This document shows, in pieces, positions 18,750 through 27,268 of a stretch of DNA of 64,000 nt. The first letter of the stretch is position 1. Each line of letters starts with the position of its first letter. The stretch lies in assembly GCF_003600355.1 (NCBI RefSeq), contig NZ_CP032416.1, positions 1,756,183 through 1,820,182 on the forward strand. The letters are read 5' to 3'. The position numbers and the translations under genes are program-made. This DNA comes from Clostridium fermenticellae (GTDB taxonomy: Bacteria; Bacillota; Clostridia; Clostridiales; Clostridiaceae). The notes beneath the pieces are model-generated. The model made no database searches. It was not told where the DNA came from and saw nothing but the letters and a program-made list of their open reading frames with translations.

Positions 18750-19907
18750 TTAATAAGTTTTTCTAATATATTCATCTATCCTAGCTATTGCTTCCTGTAA
18801 GTTTTCATCCGAATTAGCAAATACCAAACGTAAATAACCTTCACCCATCTTGCCAAATGCAGAACCTGGTACTACTACTACTCTAGCTCCCCGCACAAGT
18901 TCTTCTGCAAATTCCTGTGAACCTTTACCAAAAGATTTTATATTAGGGAATGCATAAAAGCTTCCAGGAGATTTTTTACAAGTTATGCCTGGAATATTAT
19001 TTAATCCATCTATTAAAATATCACGGCGGCGTGCATAATCTGCGATCATATTCTTGACTGCATCCTGAGATCCATTCAAAGCCTCTATTCCTGCTTTTTG
19101 TATAAAGGTTGGTACACAAGAAACCATTCCCTCCTGCAATTTAGGCATATTTGATATTATATTTTTATCCGCAACTATATATCCAAGTCTCCAACCTGTC
19201 ATTGCATATGATTTAGAAAAACTGTTAATTACAATAACTCTGTTACGAACTCCCGGGATTTCGGCCATACTGAAACTATTGCAATCATCATAAACAATTT
19301 TGTCATATACCTCATCAGAGTATACCAGTAAATCATATTTTTCAGCAATTTTAGCTATTGCTTCTATATCTGATTTATTCAATACCGAACCAAGAGGATT
19401 ACTAGGAGAATTAAGTACAATTGCTTTTGTTTTTGGTGTTATTGCCTTTTCAATATCTTCAGCCCTTATTTTAAAATCGTTTTCTTCATAAATCGGAACG
19501 GGCACAGGTTTTCCTCCAGCCATCATTACTTGTCCTTCATAGTTTGGGAAACCAGGGTCTGGAATTATAACTTCATCTCCGGAATTTATAGTAGTAAACA
19601 AACTCAATGTAAGTGCTTCTAATCCACCTACCGTTATCATTACATTTTCAAAAGTATAATCTTTTGAATACTTTTTATAATAGTTAGCTACTGCCTGACG
19701 TAGTTCATCCATCCCGGCATTGGGAGAATAATGAGTATACCCTTCATCAACAGCTTTTTTAACCGCTTCTTTAATATTAACAGGCGTATCAAAATTTGGT
19801 TCTCCAAGGGTAAGTTTTATTACATCATCATATTGTTCAGCCAGATCAAACATTTTTCTAATTCCCGATGCAGGGTAATTTATAGCTAATTCAGATAAAT
19901 GTTCCAT
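18750..19907 (-). CDS. PLP-dependent class I/II aminotransferase
   Basis: 385 residues, fold type I. The PLP lysine lies in INSFSKSYAMTGWRLGY; other hallmarks are LGEPNFDTP, YSPNAGMDELRQAVA, LNSPSNPLGSVL and VYSDEVYDKI. It resembles aspartate/aromatic aminotransferases that turn amino acids into 2-oxoacids. It is the last gene of the run containing the 2-oxoacid:ferredoxin oxidoreductase and the AbfD-type dehydratase, with a 57-bp gap and a GGAGG ribosome site. A role in supplying the 2-oxoacid for that oxidoreductase is a reasonable inference. Its amino-acid substrate cannot be read from the sequence. Confidence 0.87.
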   Translation of the reverse strand: MEHLSELAINYPASGIRKMFDLAEQYDDVIKLTLGEPNFDTPVNIKEAVKKAVDEGYTHYSPNAGMDELRQAVANYYKKYSKDYTFENVMITVGGLEALTLSLFTTINSGDEVIIPDPGFPNYEGQVMMAGGKPVPVPIYEENDFKIRAEDIEKAITPKTKAIVLNSPSNPLGSVLNKSDIEAIAKIAEKYDLLVYSDEVYDKIVYDDCNSFSMAEIPGVRNRVIVINSFSKSYAMTGWRLGYIVADKNIISNMPKLQEGMVSCVPTFIQKAGIEALNGSQDAVKNMIADYARRRDILIDGLNNIPGITCKKSPGSFYAFPNIKSFGKGSQEFAEELVRGARVVVVPGSAFGKMGEGYLRLVFANSDENLQEAIARIDEYIRKTY

Positions 19908-19964
19908 ATAAAAGCCTCCTTATAAAATATAGTTTCTTGATATTATAAAATATGGCAACACAGT

Positions 19965-20294
19965 TTAAAATTTTTGTCGTAAAGCCTTTAATATTTCATT
20001 CACTATTTTCTCAAATGATACAGGTAAATAATTTACCGAGTCACTAGTAACAATAACCAGTGGGCCGTCAAACTCCGGACGGGTGGCACAGCCCACTGGA
20101 CAGCTATTTAGCAAAAGTAAAATATCATATTTATTTTTTTCCCAGCAGACAAATTTCATATCTCTGGAAGAATTTTTTAACTGTTCTAATAAAAAGGCTG
20201 TATTTATATGCGGATTACAATTACCACAAAATTTTACTCCTACTCTTTTAATCAACCTTTTTATCTTCTTTTTCCTCTGTCCCAATTCCCGCAA
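19965..20294 (-). CDS. Small cysteine-rich protein of unknown function
   Basis: At most 109 residues; I do not recognise the family. Visible features are a basic N-terminus, KFCGNCNPHINTAFLLEQL with a CxxC, and LLLNSCPVGCATRPEF with CxxxC. The four cysteines could bind a metal or Fe-S cluster or form a redox pair; the CGNCNP pattern is loosely like CGGC-type domains. The listed TTG start overlaps the upstream dehydratase by 47 bp. A TTG at 20255 would shorten it to 96 residues and overlap by 8 bp. Neither has a strong ribosome site, so translational coupling is likely. Position in the operon suggests an accessory role for the dehydratase or oxidoreductase. Confidence 0.6.
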   Translation of the reverse strand: MRELGQRKKKIKRLIKRVGVKFCGNCNPHINTAFLLEQLKNSSRDMKFVCWEKNKYDILLLLNSCPVGCATRPEFDGPLVIVTSDSVNYLPVSFEKIVNEILKALRQKF

Positions 20295-21717
20295 TATTCA
20301 ATGCACATAGCTTCTTATGCTCCAAATTAGATAATTTAGAATACATAACTTTTTGGGCCTGCGGTGAGCCTGCACCGTGCATGCTTTCCACTAGTGCCGT
20401 TCCCCCGGTCATATTTTCTATTAATCTTGCAATTTTCATACGATCTTCTGCAGGAACAGAAGATACCCCTTTTAGATACTTTCTTATATATTTTCCAATC
20501 TCAGGATCATTAAGATCAGACTCAGATGGCATTGTAGCTACAATACCTCCTGCTATATCCTGAGCAAGTCTGTCAATATCATATATTAACTTTGTTACAT
20601 TATGCTTACTAACATTTGCAAGCAATGGGTCTACAAAATATGCACCAGAAGCAGTAGGCTTTCCTTCGGCAGAACAAGCTATAGAACATGCATAAAGTGT
20701 TTCAGCCATGTGAATCATTTCATTAATTTTTTCCTTAATATGACCAGCTTTGCTATATCCGCTGTAATCGGCCATAACTGCAGATGCACCTATTACAACA
20801 TCAGACACTCCACCTTTACAGCCTCCGTAATTTTGACGATGATAACAAGCAAATCTTTCAACTAAAGCTCCCGAAAATTCAGTTTCTCCACACATAAATA
20901 CGCTATTCCAGGGGACAAAAACATCTTCAAGTACAGTAAGACATTCACCACCAACAATACCATATTTTGCATTACCCTGATCTATATCGCCTTCACATTT
21001 TCTGTCATCATTTGTCTGTCTTCCGAAAATATGAATGATACCTGGCGCATCTACCGGAACAGCACAGCATACTGCATAGTCCTTATCTTCTTTTTTCATT
21101 CCCATAGTAGGCATGATTAACATTTCATGAGAATTGACCATACCTGTCATATGCGCTTTAGCTCCTCTAATTATTATACCTTTGTCATCTTTGCTTACAA
21201 CATGGACAAAAAGATCTGGATCTGCCTGTTGTGACGGACGTAAACTACGATCTCCTTTAGGATCCGTCATTGCACCTGCAACCATTATATCAGTATCTTG
21301 TACATGAAGAAGAAATTCTTTGAAACGTTCATGATAATTAGTCCCCAACTTTTTATCCATTTCATAAGTTACAGAATACGTTGCATTCATAGCATCGAAG
21401 CCAACACATCTTTGATAACAGGTACCTGTCTTCTGTGAAATCATTCTTAACATTTTTACTTTTTTAACTAAATCATCCACACTTTGATGAATGTGAGTAA
21501 AACGGTTAATCTTTTTACCAGTCAAATGTGAAGTCACTGTCATTAAATCCTCATACATCGGATCATTTGCAAGATCATAAGTTAATGCCGCTGCATTAAC
21601 ATGTCCACGTATAAATGGATGGTCAATTACCTCATTACTTTTTAATAACTTTCCTTTAATATAAACTTTAATATTACGTTTTCTTAAACTATCTTTATAT
21701 TCCTGTCCAGTCATCAT
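20248..21717 (-). CDS. 4-hydroxybutyryl-CoA dehydratase-type flavin/Fe-S protein
   Basis: 489 residues from the ATG at 21717, with AGGAG 8 bases upstream; a GTG three codons earlier lies inside that site. It is strongly similar along its whole length to AbfD, which dehydrates 4-hydroxybutyryl-CoA to crotonyl-CoA by ketyl-radical chemistry using FAD and a [4Fe-4S] cluster. All four cluster ligands are kept: C100 and C104 in CYQRC, H293 and C300 in HRQNYGGC, one residue offset from AbfD. GAMTDPKGDR and SMHGAGSPQAQ are also kept. The physiological substrate is not certain, because the neighbours are a 2-oxoacid oxidoreductase and an aminotransferase rather than the GABA or succinate genes usual for AbfD. 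O2-sensitive. Confidence 0.85.
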   Translation of the reverse strand: MMTGQEYKDSLRKRNIKVYIKGKLLKSNEVIDHPFIRGHVNAAALTYDLANDPMYEDLMTVTSHLTGKKINRFTHIHQSVDDLVKKVKMLRMISQKTGTCYQRCVGFDAMNATYSVTYEMDKKLGTNYHERFKEFLLHVQDTDIMVAGAMTDPKGDRSLRPSQQADPDLFVHVVSKDDKGIIIRGAKAHMTGMVNSHEMLIMPTMGMKKEDKDYAVCCAVPVDAPGIIHIFGRQTNDDRKCEGDIDQGNAKYGIVGGECLTVLEDVFVPWNSVFMCGETEFSGALVERFACYHRQNYGGCKGGVSDVVIGASAVMADYSGYSKAGHIKEKINEMIHMAETLYACSIACSAEGKPTASGAYFVDPLLANVSKHNVTKLIYDIDRLAQDIAGGIVATMPSESDLNDPEIGKYIRKYLKGVSSVPAEDRMKIARLIENMTGGTALVESMHGAGSPQAQKVMYSKLSNLEHKKLCALNIAGIGTEEKEDKKVD

Positions 21718-21736
21718 TTTAATCACTCCTTTTTAG

Positions 21737-22627
21737 CTACTTTATCCAATTTGTCCTGATTTTTTGCCATTTTGCATCACGCTGCTCTGTGATAATTTCA
21801 ATGTCCTCTTCAGTTAAATGCGAAAAACGTCCCTGTTTTTTTAAATAATCTTTTACAGGAGTAAATTTCTCCGGATTTTTATTAACAGTAAATTCACCAT
21901 TTTCATATTCTGCTAAAAACCACAAACCGCAGTCAACAGCATCTTTAGCTAAATCAATTGTTACATCAGATGGAGTTCCCCAACCAGTTGGACATGGAGT
22001 AAAAATATGAATATATGAAGTTTCAGTACAATTCTTTGCTCTCTCCAATTTGCTTAAAAGGTCTTCCGGATAACCCACACTTGCTGTTGCAGCATATGCA
22101 ATATCGTGGGCCGCCATTATCTCAAACATATTTTTCTTTGTGGTCATGCAGCCATGAATATTTTTACCTACAGGGGTATTTGTAGTCTTAGATCCATAAG
22201 GAGTAAGTCCACTTTTTTGAACACCTGTATTCATATATGCCTCATTATCATAGCAGATGTAAGTTATTTTTTCCTTTCGGTCAACAACTCCCGATAAAGA
22301 CTGCAGTCCTATATCTGCAGTTCCACCATCTCCAGCAAATCCAATCACATTATAGTCTTTAAGTCCAAGAGCCTTGGCACCAGCTAGTATGCCAGACATA
22401 ACTGACCCGGTTGCCGCAAAAGGAGGAATTATAGCATTACAAAAGAATGGGAAATTAGGATATATAAAACCAACAGTTGACATACAATTAGGCGGTACTG
22501 CAGCAAAGGTTCTTTTTCCAAAAATCTTTAGAGCTAATCGTATTGCCAAACTTGCTCCACAGCCACCACAAGCTTTATGACCATAAAAATATTCCTCATT
22601 AGTTAAACTTTTTGCATTAACAGCCAT
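21737..22627 (-). CDS. 2-oxoacid:ferredoxin oxidoreductase, beta subunit (PorB-like)
   Basis: 296 residues from the ATG at 22627, preceded by TTGAGGTG inside the end of the alpha gene (11-bp overlap). It is the thiamine pyrophosphate subunit: GHKACGGCGASLAIRLAL holds Fe-S cysteines, GFAGDGGTADIGLQSL is the TPP/Mg motif, and ICYDNEAYMNTGVQKSGLTPYG is typical of pyruvate-type PorB. With alpha, gamma and delta it forms a four-subunit enzyme that converts a 2-oxoacid plus CoA into acyl-CoA, CO2 and reduced ferredoxin. Specificity among pyruvate, branched or other 2-oxoacids is unresolved. Confidence 0.92.
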   Translation of the reverse strand: MAVNAKSLTNEEYFYGHKACGGCGASLAIRLALKIFGKRTFAAVPPNCMSTVGFIYPNFPFFCNAIIPPFAATGSVMSGILAGAKALGLKDYNVIGFAGDGGTADIGLQSLSGVVDRKEKITYICYDNEAYMNTGVQKSGLTPYGSKTTNTPVGKNIHGCMTTKKNMFEIMAAHDIAYAATASVGYPEDLLSKLERAKNCTETSYIHIFTPCPTGWGTPSDVTIDLAKDAVDCGLWFLAEYENGEFTVNKNPEKFTPVKDYLKKQGRFSHLTEEDIEIITEQRDAKWQKIRTNWIK

Positions 22628-23807
22628 AATTTTCACACCTCAACTTTATAAATTCTACATTATCTGTTTTATTTTTATTGCTTTTTTGAAGAAGTTTTTC
22701 AAATATCTCTTTTATGTCGCCCTTCGAAATATCACGTCCTCCAAGTCCACCAATAAAGTTATAAGTTTTAGGTACCTTGTCAAGAGTCGTTAGAGATGAA
22801 TTCAAATCTGAAAAAACTGCTCCCTCATAACCAAAACTAATATCTTTTTCAAGCACTCCTACTGCTTTTGCATTACGCAGTATATCGACTACTTCTTTTT
22901 TTGGAAATGGTCTTATACATCGCAATTTAAGCAGTCCAACTTTCTGGCCATTCTTGTTCATCTCATCTACCACAATTCTTGCAGTTCCAGTGACACTTCC
23001 CAAAGTAACCAGGATAACATCTGCACCATCACATTTGTAATCTTCAACCAATCCACCATATGAACGTCCAAATTTTTTTTCAAATTCGGCATCAGTACAT
23101 CTTATCTTTTCAATCGCACTCAGCATTGCACAATTTTGTTGATAGCGGAATTCTGTATTCCAATCTGGTCCTGCCGTAAAACATGTGCTCTTAGGATTAT
23201 CAATATCCATTTTATTAACATAATCCTGATAAGGTATAAAACTATCTACATCAATTTGTTCCGGAATATCAACAAGTTCATAAGTATGAGTTAATACAAA
23301 TCCATCAAGATTTATCATAACCGGAGTCATTACTTCAGGATCTTCTGCTATACGGTATGCTTGAATAACTGTATCCAAAGCCTCCTGGGCATCCTCGACA
23401 TAAAATTGAATCCACCCGGACTCAAGCTGGGAAAGAGAATCTCTCTGATCTCCATATATATTCCAGGGAGTTGCCGTAGATCTATTAGCATTCATCATGA
23501 CAATCGGCAAACGGGATCCACTAGCATAATGAAGACACTCACACATATAGAGAAGTCCTTGAGAAGATGTAGCTGTAAAAGTTCTGGCACCAACTGAACT
23601 TGCTCCTATACATGATGACATTGCACTGTGTTCTGATTCAACATATAGATACTCGGAATTCAAGGATCCATCTTCCACAAAATCAGATAATCTTTCAACA
23701 ACAATTGTTTGGGGTGTGATTGGATATGCTGAAATAACCTGTGGTTTAGCTAATTTAGCTCCAACAGCAACTGCCTCATCACCAGATATAAATTGTTTAT
23801 TACTCAT
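22617..23807 (-). CDS. 2-oxoacid:ferredoxin oxidoreductase, alpha subunit (PorA-like)
   Basis: 396 residues. Hallmarks are ISGDEAVAVGAKLAKPQVIS, AYPITPQTIVVERLSDFVE, YVESEHSAMSSCIGAS, FTATSSQGLLYM, and a C-terminal half ending FIGGLGGRDIS. It contributes the pyrimidine-binding (PYR) domain of the TPP site and the CoA-binding region. It overlaps the delta gene by 8 bp (ATGAGTAA) and the beta gene by 11 bp, so translation of the set is coupled. Confidence 0.93.
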   Translation of the reverse strand: MSNKQFISGDEAVAVGAKLAKPQVISAYPITPQTIVVERLSDFVEDGSLNSEYLYVESEHSAMSSCIGASSVGARTFTATSSQGLLYMCECLHYASGSRLPIVMMNANRSTATPWNIYGDQRDSLSQLESGWIQFYVEDAQEALDTVIQAYRIAEDPEVMTPVMINLDGFVLTHTYELVDIPEQIDVDSFIPYQDYVNKMDIDNPKSTCFTAGPDWNTEFRYQQNCAMLSAIEKIRCTDAEFEKKFGRSYGGLVEDYKCDGADVILVTLGSVTGTARIVVDEMNKNGQKVGLLKLRCIRPFPKKEVVDILRNAKAVGVLEKDISFGYEGAVFSDLNSSLTTLDKVPKTYNFIGGLGGRDISKGDIKEIFEKLLQKSNKNKTDNVEFIKLRCENYGC

Positions 23808-24105
23808 ATTTTGCCTCCTCTTCCATACTTACTGCATTTAATTTACATACCTTTGCGCAGATACCACAACCCTTGCAGTAATCATAATCAATTTCTAAAA
23901 CATCTCCCGATTTATCTATTGCACCATCAGGGCAAAGCATAAAACATCTTAAGCATTTTACACATTTATCATTGTCTATTACAGCACGAAAAGTTCTCAT
24001 TCCAGAGCTTACTTCTGTTAAATGTCCTGAATAGGATGAAGGTCCTAATGGATATTCACTTATTTTTTTAGGTGGATTAAATGTTTCCACTTTTGGTTTA
24101 TTCAA
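23800..24105 (-). CDS. 2-oxoacid:ferredoxin oxidoreductase, delta (ferredoxin) subunit
   Basis: 101 residues starting with TTG at 24105, which is preceded by AAAGGAGGAAG. The C-terminal half is a 2x[4Fe-4S] ferredoxin: CVKCLRCFMLCPDGA and CKGCGICAKVCKLNA. The N-terminal KISEYPLGPSSYSGHLTEVSS resembles PorD subunits. It carries electrons from the TPP site to external ferredoxin. Adjacent to gamma with a 1-bp gap. Confidence 0.93.
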   Translation of the reverse strand: MNKPKVETFNPPKKISEYPLGPSSYSGHLTEVSSGMRTFRAVIDNDKCVKCLRCFMLCPDGAIDKSGDVLEIDYDYCKGCGICAKVCKLNAVSMEEEAKYE

Positions 24106-24106
24106 T

Positions 24107-24649
24107 TTACGCTTCCTCCTTTACAGAATTATATGCCTCAAGCAATACCTTTTTATTTTTTTCTCTTATAGCCGGTGACAACCCAGAATCAATTGACTCA
24201 TATGCGGCATCTAAATTTGTAAGTCCAGATGCTGCTATAAGTGCACCAAGCATAGGAACATTCGTTATAGGTCTCTTTAAAGTTTTTAAGGATAATTCAG
24301 TAGCATCAATAGTTATCACCTTAAATCCATGCCCGGCAAATTCTGAAGGATTTTTTTTAGAGTTTATAACTAATATTCCATTATTTTTTAAACCTTTTAT
24401 AACCGATGGGCCATATAATGTTTCATCTAAAACTACTACATAATCACATTTCTCAACTTGACTCCTGTCAGAAATTTTATTGTCACTAATTCTTGTAAAT
24501 GCTAAAACAGGAGCTCCCCTCCTCTCGGGTCCGAAAGATGGAAATGCCTGAGCATATTTACCATCGTGAATTGATACAGCATGTCCCAGCAGTCTTGCAG
24601 CAGTAAATGCTCCTTGTCCTCCTCTTCCATGCCAGCGAATTTCAATCAT
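24107..24649 (-). CDS. 2-oxoacid:ferredoxin oxidoreductase, gamma subunit (PorG-like)
   Basis: 180 residues. It starts IEIRWHGRGGQGAFTAARLL, the signature of the gamma domain, with FGPERRGAPVLAFTRI further on. It is the first gene of the operon gamma-delta-alpha-beta-dehydratase-small protein-aminotransferase. The region upstream holds an RGAATT-type palindrome (24735-24749), a candidate regulatory site for this operon. Confidence 0.93.
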   Translation of the reverse strand: MIEIRWHGRGGQGAFTAARLLGHAVSIHDGKYAQAFPSFGPERRGAPVLAFTRISDNKISDRSQVEKCDYVVVLDETLYGPSVIKGLKNNGILVINSKKNPSEFAGHGFKVITIDATELSLKTLKRPITNVPMLGALIAASGLTNLDAAYESIDSGLSPAIREKNKKVLLEAYNSVKEEA

Positions 24650-24734
24650 AAAATATCCCCTTTCTTATGTCATGTATATCAAAAAAACATCTCTTATAAA
24701 TAAGACACAACATTTATATTTAATTCCGTTATAC

Positions 24735-24749
24735 AGAATTTATAATTCC
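24735..24749. promoter_or_regulatory. RGAATT-N3-AATTCY palindrome upstream of the oxidoreductase operon
   Basis: AGAATT-TAT-AATTCC. The same architecture recurs at 26262-26276 and 36853-36867 with GTC in the middle, each time in front of an operon of the catabolic region. Candidate site for the IclR regulator at 26.4 kb. Confidence 0.5.
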
Positions 24750-24840
24750 ATATTAACATAAGTGACATATTTTTTCCATACCTTTTATACTTTTTATTTA
24801 ATATTTTTGAATATATACATAAATATAAATATTAAATAAA

Positions 24841-24882
24841 AAGCATAGATATATACCAATGATATGATAACTATCTATGCTT
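24841..24882 (-). terminator. Terminator of the DUF362 gene
   Basis: AAGCATAGATA (24841-24851) pairs with TATCTATGCTT (24872-24882) across a 20-base loop, and a U5 tract follows on the minus strand. It separates the DUF362 gene from the oxidoreductase operon. Confidence 0.7.
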
Positions 24883-24955
24883 ATTATGTTATATAAAAAT
24901 TCAATATATCCTTTATATGCATATACTTATGCACTATTAAAGTCTAATCTTTCTG

Positions 24956-26155
24956 TTAATCGTTTGCATCTTCTTCAGTAGCATATCTTCTTGCCACTTT
25001 TGCCCTATCTCCTGCTATTGCATTTACTACCCAGATATTATTAGGTGGACACCCCATTACATGTGTACCATATTTCTCTAAATGTTTTGTACACTTTCCA
25101 AGGAGTATTAAATCTTCCTTTTTTATATCTTTAGGAATTTTTTCTTCACTCACCGGCCCTAATACAATTGTCTTGCCCTCAAGCAAATGTTCTATATGAT
25201 CATTTTTCATGTCCATAATCGCACTTATAAGCGTATTTTTACAGCCCGTACATGCCGCTGCATCTTCAATCTTTGTAAAAGGAGGGACACCTTCTAATTC
25301 AGTTTCAGAGGCACGCTTGAAACGATGCTTTACATCTTCTATAGATTCACCTTTAATATCTATCTTATCAAGGTTAATTTCTCCCAGACCACGCTCATAT
25401 GCAATTTTAGTTATTTTTATATCTTTTGGATCATAACCCATAATGGCACTTCCTACTGAATCCGCTGCTACGGGGTCTTTTGACGCAATAATCAATCCTA
25501 ATTTAACCGGATTCCCAAATATAGGTCCAAGTCCCTCTTGACCTACTATCCCATCAACTATAGTTAACTTTGGTTTGAGACATTGATTTATATCTACTAC
25601 TCCCTGCATAACCCCGAGTTGATGGAATTTCTTCTTTTGGCTATCATGAATTAACCCTTTCAAATTCTTAATTCCAAGAGTGACCTCAGTTTGATCATGA
25701 GTTTTCATGACCGGTACACTTATAATAACATCTGCTTTAGCTACTAATTCCCAAGATTCTAATGCTTGTACAATCATACCGTTTTTGCATTCGATTTTCT
25801 GACGAGCTGATCTCTTAAGGTCAACTACCTTATATCCCTTTTCTCTGAGCTTATCGTATCCTGCAAATTCTATAACTTTTTCAGTATCTACTCCGGCCGC
25901 AGAAGATTCTGCGATAACAGGTTCTGCTCCCAACTCCTTTACTATATCTGCAATGGCTTTACATACCTCATAACGGGTAACTGCACCTGATAATCTATCT
26001 TTTCCTGGTGCCACCAAGTTTGGATTAATTAAAACCATATTCTGTGGTTTTATTATATCTTTCAAACCACCAATCATCTCTACGGACTTTCTCACAGCGA
26101 TATCAATGTCTTTTTCAGTATTACCATTAGTTTTAACAATAGATACTGTACTCAT
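24956..26155 (-). CDS. DUF362 domain protein, putative Fe-S protein
   Basis: 399 residues from the ATG at 26155 (AGGAG 8 bases upstream). The DUF362 core runs from VSIVKTNGN through VLINPNLVAP, VIAESSAAGVDTEKV, SVPVMKTHDQTEVTLGIKNL and DGIVGQEGLGPIFG to IASKDPVAADSVG. The C-terminal third has cysteines in AACTGCKNTL, LLGKCTKH and GCPPNN that may hold a cluster. No biochemical role is established for this clade. The gene is divergent from the IclR regulator, shares its promoter region, and ends in its own terminator just upstream of the oxidoreductase operon. A redox or maturation role in the same pathway is inference. Confidence 0.78.
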   Translation of the reverse strand: MSTVSIVKTNGNTEKDIDIAVRKSVEMIGGLKDIIKPQNMVLINPNLVAPGKDRLSGAVTRYEVCKAIADIVKELGAEPVIAESSAAGVDTEKVIEFAGYDKLREKGYKVVDLKRSARQKIECKNGMIVQALESWELVAKADVIISVPVMKTHDQTEVTLGIKNLKGLIHDSQKKKFHQLGVMQGVVDINQCLKPKLTIVDGIVGQEGLGPIFGNPVKLGLIIASKDPVAADSVGSAIMGYDPKDIKITKIAYERGLGEINLDKIDIKGESIEDVKHRFKRASETELEGVPPFTKIEDAAACTGCKNTLISAIMDMKNDHIEHLLEGKTIVLGPVSEEKIPKDIKKEDLILLGKCTKHLEKYGTHVMGCPPNNIWVVNAIAGDRAKVARRYATEEDAND

Positions 26156-26261
26156 AACACTCACTCCTTTATTATCATTTTATCCTATTTTAAATTCGCT
26201 TCTATAACAACATAAAATTTAAATATAATTATTGACATTATTTATTATAATTTCATTTTTA

Positions 26262-26276
26262 GGAATTGTCAATTCT
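26262..26276. promoter_or_regulatory. RGAATT-N3-AATTCY palindrome in the divergent DUF362/IclR promoter region
   Basis: GGAATT-GTC-AATTCT. Further AGAATT half-sites follow at 26284-26289 and 26325-26330. The 13-base core GAATTGTCAATTC is identical to that at 36854-36866, ten kilobases away. Confidence 0.55.
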
Positions 26277-26433
26277 TTATTATAGAATTTCACAATAGTA
26301 TTATATAATAAATTGAATTTTTTCAGAATTGTATTGAAAAATAAAATAAAGTATTCCATAATAGTATATGAAAAAGATTATAATTATATCTTTTTTGCCA
26401 ATAAAATCAAAACCGATTTAAAGGAGGACCAAA

Positions 26434-27207
26434 GTGGAAATAGAAAATGATACTTCATATGTTAAATCCGTAATTAAAACCTTATTAATCTTAGATCAAT
26501 TTAGCAGTCCAGATGAAAAAGGTATTATAGAACTTAGTGAAAATACACATCTTCCGGCGAGTACTGTACAACGTATTGTAAATACTTTAGAATTAAAAAA
26601 CTACTTAATGCAAAATCCTAAAACCCATAAATATCGCCTTGGTATTGCTCTTTATAATATAAGCAAAAACTATTCAAAAAATTTAGAATGGATAGATGGA
26701 GCAAAAATCTATATGGAAAAACTAGTTGAAAAACATGGTGAAACAGTTAACTTAGCTATACTTCAAGGGAAAAAAATAATTTATCTTACTAAGGTAGATT
26801 CACCAAATATACTCAGGCCAAATTTTGAAATTGGAGTAGAGTATCCTGCTTTATGTACCTCTCTTGGAAGGAGTATATTAGCTTTTCAGCCCCCGGAAAT
26901 TTTAAACAAGATTATTATACCATCTAATATTGAACATAATACCGACAAAACTATTACTGATACCAAGGATATATGGAAAGAACTATCAAAAATAAAAGAA
27001 GACGGCTATGCTATTGAAGATGAGGAATTTCAAACTGGATTATTTTGTATAGGTGTTCCGATTATTGATTATAAAGGCAGGAGCACAGCTGCTATAAGTA
27101 CCACAATACCTAAATATAGAGTAGACCTCAAAAAAATTCCTGATATAGTAAAGGATATGCTTGATGCCGCAAAAAACATTTCGGATGAGTTAACTAAAGC
27201 ATATTAA
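26434..27207 (+). CDS. IclR-family transcriptional regulator
   Basis: 257 residues, GTG start at 26434 after AAAGGAGGACC. The N-terminal winged helix (VIKTLLILDQFSSPDEKGII; LPASTVQRIVNTLELKNYLM) is followed by the IclR effector domain (GETVNLAILQGKKIIYLTKV; CTSLGRSILAF; EDGYAIEDEEFQTGLFCIGVP). It typically senses an aromatic or small organic acid. It lies between the two large minus-strand operons and divergent from DUF362, so it is the best candidate regulator of the surrounding pathway. The repeated RGAATT palindromes are plausible operators. Confidence 0.9.
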   Translation: MEIENDTSYVKSVIKTLLILDQFSSPDEKGIIELSENTHLPASTVQRIVNTLELKNYLMQNPKTHKYRLGIALYNISKNYSKNLEWIDGAKIYMEKLVEKHGETVNLAILQGKKIIYLTKVDSPNILRPNFEIGVEYPALCTSLGRSILAFQPPEILNKIIIPSNIEHNTDKTITDTKDIWKELSKIKEDGYAIEDEEFQTGLFCIGVPIIDYKGRSTAAISTTIPKYRVDLKKIPDIVKDMLDAAKNISDELTKAY

Positions 27208-27214
27208 AGCATAC

Positions 27215-27261
27215 TATAGGTTTGCAACAGAAAAGTTAAGCTTTCAGTTACAAACCCTATA
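27215..27261. repeat. Short member of the TATAG...CTATA palindromic repeat family
   Basis: This 47-bp imperfect inverted repeat has ends TATAGGTTTGCAAC and GTTACAAACCCTATA and the centre AAGTTAAGCTTTC. Ends and centre match the larger repeats at 41.6 and 42.4 kb. It lies between the convergent IclR and mutase genes and could terminate both transcripts. Confidence 0.65.
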
Positions 27262-27268
27262 TTTTCCC

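Larger units (their letters stand above)
24650..24955. other. Intergenic region between the DUF362 gene and the oxidoreductase operon
   Basis: These 306 bp carry the DUF362 terminator (24841-24882) and the oxidoreductase promoter region with the palindrome at 24735-24749 and a further AATTCC at 24722-24727. No reading frame of interest was seen. Confidence 0.6.
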
